DNA from: Purshia tridentata | Lineage: Eukaryota; Streptophyta; Magnoliopsida; Rosales; Rosaceae | Length of the DNA: 64,000 bases | NCBI GenBank assembly: GCA_003254885.1 | Contig: QANT01004717.1 | Coordinates: 1 to 64,000 of the forward strand | Direction: 5' to 3' | Part shown: one piece after another, positions 42,401 through 55,800 of the stretch | How positions within the stretch are numbered: the stretch's first letter is position 1 | How the letters are laid out: every line of letters begins with the position of its first letter | The notes under the pieces: generated by a model | What the model saw: the letters and a program-made list of their open reading frames with translations, nothing else | Databases searched by the model: none | Told to the model about the DNA's origin: nothing | Position numbers and translations under genes: made by a program

Positions 42401-45400
42401 GCTCTGTCATCAGGGAGCTTTGATGTAGCTCATTTTTACATGTTTGATGCTCCTGTTCTTCCATATGATCATGTACCAAGCAATCTTTTTGGTGACCGTT
42501 TGGGTGGTGCAGCACCCCCACCTTTGACTGATTATTCTGTAGGTATGGACTCATTGCAGTTATCGGGACGGAGAGGACCAGGTGATGGTCGATGGACTGA
42601 TGATGGCCAGCCTCAAGCAGGTGCTCACGCTGCTGCTATTGCACAAGCAGTGGAGGAGCAATTCATATCCCAATTACGCAGTATGGCTCCTCCTGATACC
42701 CCTGCTGAACGGCAGTCCCAGAACTCAGGAGTGCAGGAGAAACAGCCAGATCTCCCTCTTTTAAATGATAGTCAGGTAGCAGCAGAGCGTGATAACAGCA
42801 GCAGTCAAAGAAGTGAAGATCAGCATCAAGACAGGGGTGATGAAACAACACATCATGTTAACTCAAGTTCTGAGAGTGTTCCCTGCCAAGAACAAGTCAA
42901 TCCAGAATCTGTTGGAGAAGGTGCAGGGGAGTGTCTACAGGCACCTGAACCAATGTCAATTCAGCCACCTTCACTCAACAGTACACCTAACGACAGCATG
43001 GACATTGGTGAAGGGAATGGCACTGCTGGTGAGCAAGTAGGGCCAATTCCAGAGTTTGCCAACTCGTTTGTAGCCATAAGTGCTGATTTACAATGTGAAG
43101 GTGGTTCTGAAGTGCCTTCTAATGCCTGTGATGTTACAGTGGATGCTGTGGGTTGTGATAGATCTTCAAGAACAGACAGTCTGGTTGGTACTGCATCCAC
43201 AAATTTTGGCTTGGACTTGCCTAATCCAGGTGATTCTCATACTTCTTTGGTGCCAACAAATGTTGATGTTGATATGAATTGCATTGATGAAGCAAGTCAA
43301 ACTGGCCATCCCATGCCTGCTTCTGAGTATGGAACAGATGAGCCATCAAGGCAAAACACATTGGTTGCTTCAGAAGCTGATCAGGCTGAACAAATTAGTT
43401 TAAATAGTGAGGCTCCTGGTGCTAATGCAATTGATCCGACCTTCTTGGAGGCTCTACCTGAAGATTTGAGGGCCGAAGTTCTTGCTTCACAGCAAGCTCA
43501 GTCCGTTCAACCTCCAACTTATGCACCACCTTCTGCAGATGACATTGATCCTGAGTTTTTAGCTGCCCTTCCTCCAGATATCCAAGCAGAAGTTTTGGCT
43601 CAACAAAGAGCCCAGAGGGTTGCACAGCAGGCTGAAGGACAACCAGTTGACATGGACAATGCTTCAATAATTGCTACTTTTCCTGCTGATTTACGTGAAG
43701 AGGTTTCCATCTGGAACTTTCTCTTAAATGACCTTGGTTCTAGCTGTCTTATATGGGTAGTAATCCTGTATTTTGCTCTTGTTCCAGGTACTTTTAACTT
43801 CTTCAGAAGCAGTTTTGTCTGCATTGCCTTCTCCTCTACTTGCTGAAGCCCAAATGCTAAGGGACCGAGCAATGAGTCATTATCAAGCTCGCAGCCTTTT
43901 TGGGGGCAGCCACAGGCTAAATAATCGGAGAAATGGATTGGGTTTTGACCGACAGACGGTAATGGACAGGGGTGTTGGAGTCACAATTGGCCGGAGGGCA
44001 GTTTCTGTTATTGCAGATAGCTTAAAGGTCAAGGAAATTGAAGGCGAGCCACTTCTGGATGCAAATGCATTGAAAGCATTAATTAGGCTTCTACGCTTAG
44101 CACAGGTAAAGCCGTGTTCCAATTATGGGTGGTTGGAGCATTATTTGGTAGCTGGATAATTTTATACTTCTCTGTCTTCCTTTTAACTTTTAATTGTATC
44201 TTGAAAAGATTTCTGAGTGTAATGGTATGCCATAGATCAAATGATTCAGATTTTTTTTAAAATTTTAAAATATTTCTGTGGTTTAACCACTTCTGCCAAA
44301 CCTGTGAAATATTGGTATTTTAGTCTTGGGATACCATATATTATTTCTTACCTCATGTTTTCAATTCTCTCAAAAGTTCTTGTGTCGCTGTTCATTGTAA
44401 TCCCTTCTTCTGGCTGGTGGACGTGTCCTCAGCAGAGACACTTAGGATACCATTGGCATCAATACACACATGCATTCACACACATAGAATCATTAATTAA
44501 GTTGCAATCTTCTGAACTTGTGGATTTTTTTGTGTTTTATGGTTAGCCCCTTGGTAAAGGACTCCTGCAGAGGCTCTTGTTAAACCTATGTACACATAGT
44601 GTTACAAGAGCCATTTTAGTTCGTCTTTTGCTCGATATGATCAAGCCTGAAGCTGAGGGCTCAACCAGTGGATTAGCAGCTCGAAATTCCCAAAGGCTTT
44701 ATGGTTGCCATTCAAATATTGTTTATGGTCGATCACAGTCCTACGATGGTAATTCATCTGATGTGACAACAATTATGTGAAGTGAACTTTTCTTCCATTA
44801 TCAACTCATTTGTTTTATTTTCATTTTCAACAGGTCTTCCTCTCTTGGTGTTGCGTCGAATCCTTGAGATCTTGACTTACTTGGCCACTAATCATTCTGC
44901 TGTGGCAAATATGCTATTCTACTTTGATTTCTCTGGTGTTCTTGAGCCCTTAAGTTCAATAAATATGGAAACCAAGAAGGATAAAGGCAAGGAGAAAATC
45001 GGAGAAGGAGGGTTTTCATCTAAACCTTCTGGAAACGCAGAGGATGGGGATGTTCCCCTAATATTGTTTCTGAAGCTCCTGAACCGACCTCATTTTTTAC
45101 GCAGCACTGCTCAGCTTGAGCAGGTATAACCTGCTTTTTGGTGAATCAGTTTTTAAGTGACCTTGGGCTGGAATTTTTATATTAAATCTTATCTATACAA
45201 TTAAAAATTATTAAATTCCTCGTTTTGTGTCCACCTCCATACTACCCTGACCAGCATTGAGAGCTTATCTAAATATAAGATTCAAGGGTTTCAGAGTAAT
45301 TTGATTTTTTTAAATTTGAGAATCATCACCTCTTCTGGACAAAACCCATTACCCAACCCATAACTATTTTGTGCGTGTTGCTTGCCACATTTATAGGTGT

Positions 45401-48400
45401 ATATCTGGAGTCATGATCTTGCTTTATTCCGTTATTTAATAATGTTTTGCAGCATGATCTTTCTAATGTATTTAAAGTTTAGCACTTTCTCATATTTTGG
45501 TCTTTTTTTTTTCATAGGTCATGGGTCTGCTTCAGGTTGTTGTTTATACTTCAGCCTCAAAACTAGAGGGCCATTCTCAATCTGAAAGGGCAGATGGGAA
45601 TTCTCAAAGTTTAGCGATAAATGAAGCATCTGGAGATGGTCAAAAGGGTCCTTCCTTGGAACCAGAATCTGTTCAAGGGGATAAACCTGTTGGTGGTGAA
45701 TCATCAACTTCAGATGGAAAGAGGAATACAGATGCATATAATATTTTCTTGAAGCTGCCAGAACCTGATCTGCACAATCTTTGCAGCCTTCTTGGTCGTG
45801 AGGGGTATTATTTGTTCTCTGATTCTTTCATGCTTTGAATTTCTTTGTTACCTGCATTTCCTTTACCTACATATCATACTGCACTGCTTCCTTTTCTCTA
45901 TTTTCTGTTTTTATTTTTGTGGTGAAGTGTGTAGTAATGAGTGTCTAATCTGGTCCCATTTACTTGATTAGGCTTTCAGATAAAGTTTATATGCTTTCTG
46001 GTGAGGTGCTGAAGAAGTTGGCCTCAGTTGCAGTGCCCCATCGAAAGTTTTTTATCTTAGAGCTTTCAGAACTAGCTCATGGTTTGAGTGCCTCAGCTGT
46101 CACTGAGCTTGTCACCCTCCGGAATACACAGATGTTGGGTTTGAGTGCTGGTTCTATGGCTGGTTCAGCAATTTTACGTGTCTTACAAGCGCTTTGCTCA
46201 CTTACTTCTCCTGGTGCTAATGAGAATTCAAGTTTGGAGAATGATGTGGAGCAAGAGGAGCATACCACCATGTGGAAGCTAAATGTTGCACTTGAGCCAT
46301 TGTGGCAAGAATTGAGCGACTGTATAACTGCCACTGAAACACAGCTGGGTCAGAGTTCCTTTTGTCCAACCATGTCTACTATAAATATCGGGGACCATGC
46401 ACAGGGTTCTTCTTCCTCATCTCCTCTCCCTCCTGGAACCCAGAGACTCCTGCCTTTTATTGAGGCATTTTTTGTTTTGTGTGAAAAGCTACAAGTAAAC
46501 CACTCTATTTCGCTGCAAGATCATGCCAATGTGACTGCAAGAGAAGTCAAAGAGTCTGGTGGAAACTCAGATCCCTCGAGTACCAAGTGCCACAGCTGCG
46601 GCGATTCTCAGAGAAAGCTTGATGGTGCTGTCACATTTACAAGGTTTGCTGAGAAGCATCGCCGGCTTTTGAATGCTTTTATCAGACAGAATCCAGGTTT
46701 GTTGGAGAAATCCCTTACTATGATGCTGAAGGCACCAAGGCTAATCGATTTTGACAACAAGAGAGCATATTTCCGGTCAAGAATTAGGCAACAACATGAG
46801 CAACACCTCTCTGGTCCGCTGCGAATAAGTGTTCGGAGGGCTTATGTTTTGGAGGATTCTTATAATCAGTTGCGGATGCGTCCTACTCAGGACATGAAGG
46901 GACGATTAAATGTTCAATTTCAAGGGGAAGAGGGTATTGATGCTGGTGGTCTGACACGAGAGTGGTATCAATTGCTATCGAGGGTTATATTTGACAAGGG
47001 CGCTTTGCTTTTCACCACCGTAGGAAACAATGCAACTTTCCAGCCGAATCCGAATTCTGTCTACCAGACTGAACATCTTTCTTACTTTAAATTTGTGGGC
47101 CGTGTGGTAATTCTTTTGGACTATTGGGGTTGTTAGACTGGTTTTTATGATATTGATCTGTCTGTGTTAAGATTTTCTTTTTGACTTTTGCTACTATATT
47201 TTATGCAGGTTGCAAAGGCACTTTTTGATGGGCAACTTTTGGATGTATATTTCACTCGATCCTTCTACAAGCACATACTTGGTGTAAAGGTGACTTACCA
47301 TGATATAGAAGCAGTGGATCCTGATTACTACAAGAATTTGAAGTGGATGCTGGAGGTTAGTGGGCTTTTGAACACAACCCGATTTTTTTCTAGTTCAGTG
47401 CTGGTTGGGGATGGGTTTGGTTTTAGGTTGATATTTTATTATTTTATCTATTGAATTTGCCCTTGTGGTTCTTCTGAAGTTCTGTTTTGTGCTAGTTTTT
47501 GTATCAAGTCTCATTTTTTTTTTTCCTCTGCATCTTTCCTTCCCTTTTTTTTCCTCTAGAATGATGTGAGTGATATTCCTGACCTGACGTTTAGCATGGA
47601 TGCGGATGAAGAAAAGCATATTCTTTATGAGAAAAACCAGGTTTGTGAATGTCAACTTTCGATTTATATGTGAATTTTATTATTTATTTTCTTTAGTTTT
47701 GTCTTTGAACGCTTTCTTAATATCAATCTGATATTTATTCTAACTAAAATTAAAGCTTTGAGTTCATAGGTTTAGCTAATGTGTACTAGTTTATTTTTTT
47801 GTCTGGTTTGTGTTTTCCTCTCTTGTTTTCCATCCTCTTCTGGAATAGGTTACTGATTATGAGCTCAAATCCGGAGGAAGAAATATTAGGGTTACAGAAG
47901 AAACTAAGCATGAGTATGTAGACCTTGTAGCTGAACATATCTTGACAAATGCTATCCGTCCCCAAATTACTTCTTTCCTGGAGGGGTTCAATGAATTGGT
48001 CCCAGGAGAACTTATCTCGATATTTAATGATAAAGAGCTTGAGCTACTTATCAGTGGTCTTCCAGAGATTGATTGTGAGTTAAATTTTGTATCATCTTAT
48101 TTAATAAATGCTGTTCTTTTGCTTCTGTTGAGGTATCTGAATGGTGGCATTGGTTTTGCAGTGGATGATTTAAAGGCCAACACCGAGTACACTGGCTATA
48201 CAGCAGCATCTAATGTTGTTCAATGGTTCTGGGAGGTGGTTAAAGGTTTCAACAAGGAGGACATGGCAAGACTACTGCAATTTGTGACTGGAACATCAAA
48301 GGTAAGTAGATTTGCTACAAGAAAGTGTTCTGTACTTGGGCTTGTTCATGACTGCAACAAGGGCTTTTTTTTTTTCTTTTTTTTTTTTCTGTTGCTAAGA

Positions 48401-48832
48401 GCTGTAAGGGTTTTGTATTTTTCTGCCAGTTGAATGCCCCCTTTTTTCTGACCCATCCTTATTCCCCCAACAACTGAACCCTGTCTCTTTTTATTGTTAG
48501 AACTTTATTTTCTTCACTTTATATAAATAAAGTGACATGTGGCTTGCATGCTTTTTACCTCCTGCATTTTGGCCTTGCTATCCTCTATAGATCAATACAG
48601 GTTTTTCCTGTGAACATGGTTTGACAATGCACATCTTGTTTCATTGAATTTTGTCACTCTACTATGATCGGAGATGGAAAAAAGTTATATTTTCTCAGTG
48701 AATACTCACATTATATCTAGTTAATGCTTTAGATGTTGTATGCTTGCAAATTGATATGTACGCATGCAATTTTCGTACTTTTTATTTGCTCTGACCATTT
48801 ATGTGGAGATGTGGTGTTTTTGAAATAATTTG

Positions 48833-48872
<40 letters not shown>

Positions 48873-49296
48873 NCCTTTTTTTTTTTTTTTTGAGTGCCTT
48901 AGATATTTGTCCCGTTTTCTGTTATGACAGTGTATGGATTCCGTAACAGGATTAACAGATTTAATTGCTGTTTTTCAGGTTCCATTGGAGGGTTTCAAGG
49001 CTTTGCAAGGCATCTCAGGTCCTCAGAGGTTTCAGATTCACAAAGCATATGGAGCTCCCGACAGGCTTCCCTCTGCTCATACGTGGTGAGTGACATAATT
49101 GGTTTTTGCCCCCATCCTAATTATGGGGAAAAATTGGTTTGTTTCTTTCTTCACATGCTTGATGTTTCTGATGCATTCTTATTTGTTCTCCAGCTTTAAT
49201 CAACTAGACCTTCCTGAGTATACCTCCATGGAACAACTTCATGAACGTTTGATGCTTGCTATTCATGAAGCTAGTGAAGGATTTGGCTTTGGTTAA
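33438..49296 (+). CDS. UPL1/UPL2-like: HECT-type E3 ubiquitin-protein ligase, UPL1/UPL2 class
   Basis: Very large ubiquitin ligase that accepts ubiquitin on a HECT cysteine and passes it to substrates. Fifteen exons join in frame: 33438-33470, 35008-35103, 35179-35385, 35726-43702, 43788-44105, 44547-44748, 44834-45123, 45518-45804, 45972-47106, 47209-47355, 47560-47640, 47849-48074, 48162-48301, 48979-49085, 49194-49296; 3782 residues, close to the family size. Start MKLKRRRA is the family N-terminus. Order: DUF908/DUF913 armadillo region (roughly 100-850), UBA ([15 protein letters not shown], near 1305-1340), UIM ([13 protein letters not shown], near 1347), acidic run (near 2160-2200), ubiquitin-binding LP motifs ([16 protein letters not shown] and [16 protein letters not shown], near 2680-2750), HECT domain (about 3390-3782) with catalytic Cys3749 in SAHTCFNQLDLP, end GFGFG. 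UPL1 versus UPL2 cannot be decided. Confidence 0.96.
48837..48890. repeat. Poly-T run with an ambiguous base in a UPL intron
   Basis: More than 45 T residues broken only by N-C-C at 48873-48875, inside the intron before exon 14. The true length is uncertain; the nearby splice sites are unaffected. Confidence 0.85.
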
Positions 49297-50533
49297 CAGA
49301 GAGGGTCATAGAGGATATTGTTGCCCAAGCACACCAGTCATCTGTCTTACAGTTACCATGTACATGTCAGTTAGACGTCCTTTTCCTCAAATTATATATT
49401 TCCTAATTATTTTGGTGATCTTTTTGCACGTTTTTCTTATCTAATTATCATCCGCTGCAGCTAGTATACAATAGTTGATTCAAGTTAATTTCATTACAAT
49501 CTATGATTTTCATCTGGTCTCTATCCTGCTTTGCTGTTATCTATGTCACAGTTGATCTGCCATTACATATATGATTGCTTGTTGACTACTGACCGATCTC
49601 TTATTCTTTGTGCAGATGAAAGAACCGGTTCTGCTTTGAAGCTTTTGGAATTGTTACAACTTTTGAGGGGATTTTGTATAGAACTTTGAAAGCGTTATCT
49701 AGTTATTGGAGGCCGGCAAACGAAACGATGCTTTTATCATCAACTGTATACAGCAGATGGCCATTTAAACTTTTGCTGGCTCATGTGGGCTTCTCAGTGA
49801 CAACGGCTTGAAAGTTTTAATTCTTTTGTGGTTAGGGAGCCTACAAATGTTGATAGAAAATCTATTTATTGTTTATATTAGATTTCTATATGTTAATGAG
49901 TATTATGGCCGAAGTGCCTTTTTAGATTAGTCAGTTTCACTTTCTACGACCTGGAAGTTGGTAATAATAAGTTTAGGAATGTTATGTATATGTAGTTGAA
50001 TCAATTTTCGGTTTCTTAATCATTTAAAGGCGAGAGAAGGTGATTCCAATTTTTCTCTTCATTTTTCTTCCTTTTTCAGCCACCTGGCCTTAAACCACGA
50101 TCGTCTTTTTACCATTTAGTTGATTGTTCTAGTCTTTTTACCATTTCTCTTCATATGTCATGTTTTAGCATCACAGGTTAAAACAAGAATTTATATATGG
50201 TGTTGTTACACGGATTCAATTTTTTTATCAAAAATATTGTGTGTTCTTATTATATTAGTAATTTTAGTATTTAAATTTCAAAACTAAAATTTAGCTACAC
50301 ATGATTTCACTTTTATTTCAAACACTCCATAATCGTTGGAACTGCCATCACTCAAATATAAGCTTCAACATTTTTAGTGTTAATTAACCAGTTCCTAGGA
50401 TGAACATGTAAATTTATCTAGTTTTCTTCGATTTTAGTTCTGGTTGAAAAATAAGATTGTGTGCTTAACAATAATGTATTTATAATATAAATAAATATAT
50501 AATTAATTTGTGGAAAAACTGATATAATAAATA
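49297..50533 (+). other. UPL 3' untranslated region, probable 3' UTR intron, and spacer
   Basis: After the UPL stop there is a plausible intron with donor near 49360-49366 and acceptor TTCTTTGTGCAG ending at 49615. The likely 3' UTR then continues toward about 49990, where AT-rich signals such as AATAATAAG occur. The rest up to the transposon at 50534 shows nothing recognisable. Confidence 0.4.
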
Positions 50534-52635
50534 GGGTAAACTGCAATTTAGTACCTTAGGTTTGGGTCGAATTGCAAGTTGGTACCCCTAGTTTTTTTTT
50601 CAACTTTTTGGTACCTCAAGTTCATTTTTTTGGCAAATACATATCTCCGTCAACTCTTCCGTCTAAAACTCTGTTAAATACTGACGTGGCATTGACACAT
50701 ATCTCAAATGTCTGCCCAAATGTAGCCACGTGGACAAATAAATAATAAAATAATTTTAAAACAAAAATAAATTATAAAAACTGAAAAAACTTTAAAAACC
50801 CACAATTAAAATTTGAAAAAAAAAACCTGCAATTAAATTATAAAAAAAAACCCATCAAGAACACCAAGAACACCAAATCCAGCAACCCATTATCATCATC
50901 ATCATCATTATCCACCTCTGATACGAAAATCAACGATCTAAAACCCAGAACCACCTCTCCTCCTCCCTCTCCCACTAACCCCTACCCATTCACCGCCGTC
51001 ATCTCCCTCACTCATTGCCAATCCCGACAACTCCCTCACTCATTATAGAAACACAAAAACACAAAAAAAAAAAAACACAAGAACTTTGGGATTGCTCCCT
51101 AAAAAATCAAAATATCATCTAGAAATTTGATGAAATTATTGACCACAAGATACCCAACTCATCTTCTGCTGCTTCTTTTGTTCTATTGATCTTCTTCTTC
51201 TTTTTCTTGTTCTTTTTTCTGGGCTAGGGTTGTAGTGGGTGTGTGTTCGACTGGCTGGGGGAAAGGGAAGGGGTGCGATGGGCTGATGGGGGAGGATGCG
51301 ACTAGGCTAGGGGGAGGGGAACCTATGTCTCTGTTATCAGTTTCATTTTTGTGTATTTTTCATATTAAAATAGAATTTGATTTTTGGGTTCCTGGATTAA
51401 TGCTACTTCAATTGTTGCTGGCTAGTTTTGATAAGTGTGAAGTACTATGGGTTTTTATCATATATCACTTTGCAAACTCAAACACGAATCAGGAGAAGAA
51501 AGAATAAAGAAAAAAAATGACAGAAGAAGAAAGAAAAAAAAAAAAAGTTGCAGATCTGCACGAAGAAGGAGAAGAAAGAGAAAAAAAATGAGAAGAAGAA
51601 AGGAAAAACAAAGAAAAAGAGTGGAAGTTGCAGACTCAAGAAGAAAGAATAAGGAAAAAGCAAAAAGAGAAGAAGAAAAAAAAAAAGAAGTTGTAGATCT
51701 GCAAGAAAAAGGAGAGGAAAGAGAAAAAAAATGAGAAGCAGAAAGGAAAAACAAAGAAAAAGAGTGGAAGTTGCAGACTCAAGAAGAAAGAATAAGGAAA
51801 AAACAAAAAGAGAAGAAGAAAGAAAAAAAAAAAAAAGAAGTTGTAGATCTGCAAGAAAAAGGAGAGGAAAGAGAAAAAAAATGAGAAGCAGAAAGGAAAA
51901 ACAAAGAAAAAGAGTGGAAGTTGCAGACTCAAGAAGAAAGAATAAGGAAAAAACAAAAAGAGAAGAAGAAANNNNNAAAAAAAAAAAAAAAAAAGAAGTT
52001 GCAGATCTACAAGAAGAAGGAGGGAAAAAGAAAAAAATGACAAGAAGAAAGGAAAAACAAAGAAAAAGAGTGGAAGTTGCAGACTCAAGAAGAATAAGGA
52101 AAAAACCAAAAGAGAAGAAAAAAAAAGTAGTTGCAGATCTGCACAAAGAAGGAGAGAAAAGAGAAAAAAACGAGGAGAAGAAAGGAAAAACAAAGAAAAA
52201 GAGTGGAAGTTGCAAACTCAAGAAGAAAGAATAAGGAAAAAACAAAAAGAAGGAAAGTTGCAGACTTGCACGAAGAAAGAAAAGAAAAAGGAAGAAGAAA
52301 GTCAAAAAAGAAAGAGACAAAAGAGAAGAAAGAACAAAAAAGAAGAAAAGAAAAGTGTTTTGTTTTTTATTTTAAATAATTTATTTTTGTTTTTTATTTA
52401 TAATTTATTTGTTTATATAGTCATTATTTTTTATTATTTATTTGTCCAAATCAGCGCCATGTCAATGCCACGTCAGCACCACGTCATTGGTTAACGGAGT
52501 TTTAGACGAAAAAGTTGACAGAGGTATGTATTTGCCAAAAAAATGAACTTGAGGTACCAAAAAGTTGAAAAAAAAACTAGAGATACCAACTTGCAATTTG
52601 ACCCAAACCTGAGGTACTAAATTGCAGTTTACTCC
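50534..52635. mobile_element. Complete non-autonomous Mutator-like element (2.1 kb)
   Basis: Terminal inverted repeats of about 190 bp: the left starts GGGTAAACTGCAATTTAGTACC, the right ends in the inverse of GGAGTAAACTGCAATTTAG. The flanking octamers AATAAATA (50526-50533) and ACTAAATA (52636-52643) differ by one base and are probably the target duplication. The interior has no transposase; its right half is a purine-rich satellite. The same terminal repeat occurs at 1018-1211. Confidence 0.8.
51480..52345. repeat. Purine-rich higher-order tandem repeat inside the Mutator-like element
   Basis: About five to six units of 133-156 bp, with GGAAGTTGCAGACTCAAGAA anchors at 51623, 51766, 51916, 52072 and 52205. 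Each unit is a long A/G-only stretch broken by a GTTGCAGATCTGCA-like segment. Five ambiguous bases at 51972-51976 mark an assembly weak point. The long Lys/Arg/Glu-rich and Phe/Leu/Ser-rich open frames here are artefacts of base composition. Confidence 0.8.
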
Positions 52636-52840
52636 ACTAAATAATTTGGATTTACAGTTTGAGAATATAAGTTAACACACGTGTAAGGTACAAATAGGGA
52701 ATAGTCTGGGGTGGTATCTGTAATTAACTAACCAAAATGAAAAACATAGTTCTTAATTTATTTTGTTTTGTCTGTCTTCTGCCTTCTTCAGTTTTCGACG
52801 GTCATGAGACTCTTGACAAAGAAGCATTAGCACACTCACA

Positions 52841-55800
52841 ATGTTGTCCTCAACGAGGGCTTCTAAAAAATTGTCTCTAGTCTCCCAAAAAATTTCCAAG
52901 TTGAGAGCTTTTCATGGTTTTTCTCGAAATATCAAAAGAAATCTTGGAGCTCACAAAAACGCACAAACCTCCGGTATGGCATTTACTCTACGTTTCTGTG
53001 AGTGTTTATTTTGAGGCTAAAGTTTCGATTTTGGGAACAGTGTGTTTGATTTTAGGCTAAGCTTTTAACTTTTGGGAACAACAGGATCAGATACGGAGAA
53101 GAGCATATACACAATTCTCACTATAGACCGTTGGGAATCACTGAACCACATGGAGTATAGGTTGGCTTCTCTTAGACCAGTGCATGGAAGGCTCGCTTTG
53201 AAATTTCTCAACTGGGTCATCAAACAACCTGGGTTGGAACTCAACCACCTCACTCGTATACTTTCCGTTACAACCCATATACTTGTTCGAGCTAGAATGT
53301 ATGACTCTGCCAAATCAATTTTGGAGCATTTATCACAAATGGGTATTGGTTCAGAATCTGTTTTTGGTGCCCTTATGGACACTTACCGTCTTTGCAATTC
53401 AAACCCTTCTGTCTTTGACCTTCTAATTAGAGTTTATTTAAGGGAAGGAATGGCTGGTAGTGCTGTAGACACTTTCTATTTAATGGGTTTTCGGGGATTT
53501 AGGCCATCGGCTTTTACTTGTAATATGATCCTAGCTTCGTTGGCAAAGGGCCGGAGAGCTGCATCAGTATGGTCTTTTTTCGAAGAAATGCTTGCTAAGA
53601 ATATTTGCCCTGATGTTGCTACTTTTAATATATTAATTAGTGTTTTATGTGTGGAAGGGAAGCTTAAGAAAGCTAATTATCTTTTGAGACAGATGGAAAA
53701 GAGTGGCTATGCTCCAAATGTAGTTACTTATAATACTATGCTCAACTGGTACTGCAAGAAGGGCAGGTATAAAGCAGCCTTTGAGCTTATTGATCATATG
53801 GGTTCTAAGGGTATAGAAGCAGATGTATGTACATATAACATGCTCATTGATGATTTGTGTAGAAACAATAGGAGTGCAAAAGGTTATTTGCTGTTGAAGA
53901 TGATGAGAAGGAAGAAGTTATCTCCTAATGATATTACCTACAATATTGTAATTAATGGATTTGTCAAGGAGGGGAAGATTGGTATTGCTACCAGGGTTTT
54001 TGATGAGATGTCAATGTTTAATCTTTCACCGAATTGTATTACTTACAATGCTTTGATTGATGGGCTCTGTCGAAAGGGTGAGTTAGAAGAGGCTTTCAGA
54101 CTTTTGGATATGATGGAAGCAGTGGGACTAAGACCTAATAAAGTCAGTTATGGGGCTCTTTTAAATGGGCTGTGTAAGCATGCCAACTTTGATTTAGCAA
54201 GAAGTCTCTTTGAGAGAATGCGGATGAATGGGATTGATATTGGTTGTAATATATATACAGTGATCATGGATGGGTTATGCAAAAATGGGTTGCTTGATGA
54301 AGCTGTGCAATTGCTTAATATGATGGTCCAGGATGGTGTGGATCCTGATATTATAGCATTTTCAGTGCTCATAAATGGACTTTGCAGAGCTTGGAAGATG
54401 AAACATGCAAGGGAGATAATGAGTAAAATTTATAAAGCTGGCCTTTCACCGAATAGAATAATATATTCTACATTAATCTACAACTCTTGCAAGATGGGCA
54501 ACATAGTTGAAGCATTAAAGATCTATGCAGTTATGAATCGCAATGGACAAGGTGCCGACCAATTCACATGTAATATATTGGTTGCTGCACTTTGTGAAGC
54601 TGGAAAGCTAGGAGAGGCAGAAGATTTCATGCGTCATATGAGCATTATGGATCTTGTTCCTAATTCCATTACTCTGGATTGTATAATAAATGGCTATGGA
54701 AACATGGGAAATGGGTTAAAAGCATTTTCTATGTTTGATGAAATGATTAAACTAGGTCATCACCCAAGTCCATTCACATATGGAAGTATAATGAAAGGTC
54801 TATGTAAGGGTGGAAATTTGGAAGAGGCAAGGAAATTTTTGAAGAAACTCCACGGCATTCCATCTGTCGTTGATACTGTTGTCTACAATACAGTACTTTC
54901 TGAGATATGTAAGTCTGGGAATTTGCAAGAGGCTCTTGTCCTTCTTGATGAGATGGTTCAGAATAATGTTCTGCCTGATAATTATACTTATGGTAGCCTT
55001 CTTGCTGGGTTATGCAGGAAGGGAAAAATGGTTGCTGCCATCCTGTTGTTTGGGAAAGTGGTGGAAAAAGGAACTTACTCACCAAATGCAATAATGTATA
55101 CCTGTCTAGTTCATGGTCTCTTCAAGACCGGCCAGTTTAAGGCTGCTTTGTATCTGTTTGAAGAGATGGAGAACAAAGGTCTATACTCAGATACTATTGC
55201 TTCTAATGTTCTAATAGATGGATACTCAAGGACAGGAAAAATGATGAAGGCAAAAGATATCTTTTCCACTATGGGGAGACGAAGATTGTGCCCTGATTTG
55301 GCTACATATAATATTCTCTTGCATGGATACTCGAAGAACCAAGACTTCTTGACATGCTCTATGTTGTACAATAACATGATCAGGGTTGGCTTCTTGCCTG
55401 ACATATTGACATGCCACTCTCTTATTCTTGGATTATGTAAGTCAGGTATGTTGGATGTTGCCCACAAAATGTTGAATAAGATGATAATGGAAGGTACGAT
55501 AGCTGATCATTTAACATTTAACATACTTATTAGCAAGTATTCTGAGGCTGGTAAGATGGGGAAGGCCTTTGACCTAATTAGTGTCATGAATTTATTGGGA
55601 GTTTCTGCTAATATAGACACCCACATTGCAATCTTGAATGGACTGTTCAGAAGATCATCTTTCCAAGCATCCCGTATTCTTCTGTATGAAATGTTGGCCA
55701 AAGGTTTCACTCCTAAGTATACACATTATTTCACTCTAATTAATGGTATGTGTAGAGTGGGAGATATACAAGGAGCATTTGAGCTAAAAGATCAAATGGA

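Noticed and set aside
36385-43872. Many open frames on the opposite strand and in other frames across the UPL large exon
   Set aside because: They are shadows of the 7977-bp coding exon; none carries its own family motifs.
51478-52320. Long open frames on both strands (up to about 280 codons) rich in Lys/Glu/Arg or Phe/Leu/Ser
   Set aside because: They arise from the purine-rich satellite, which lacks stop codons by composition; they have no domains and cross ambiguous bases.
53072-53084. In-frame ATG at 53072 as the start of the PPR protein
   Set aside because: It lies in the intron just before the acceptor; an upstream exon from 52841 joins in phase and supplies an organelle presequence.
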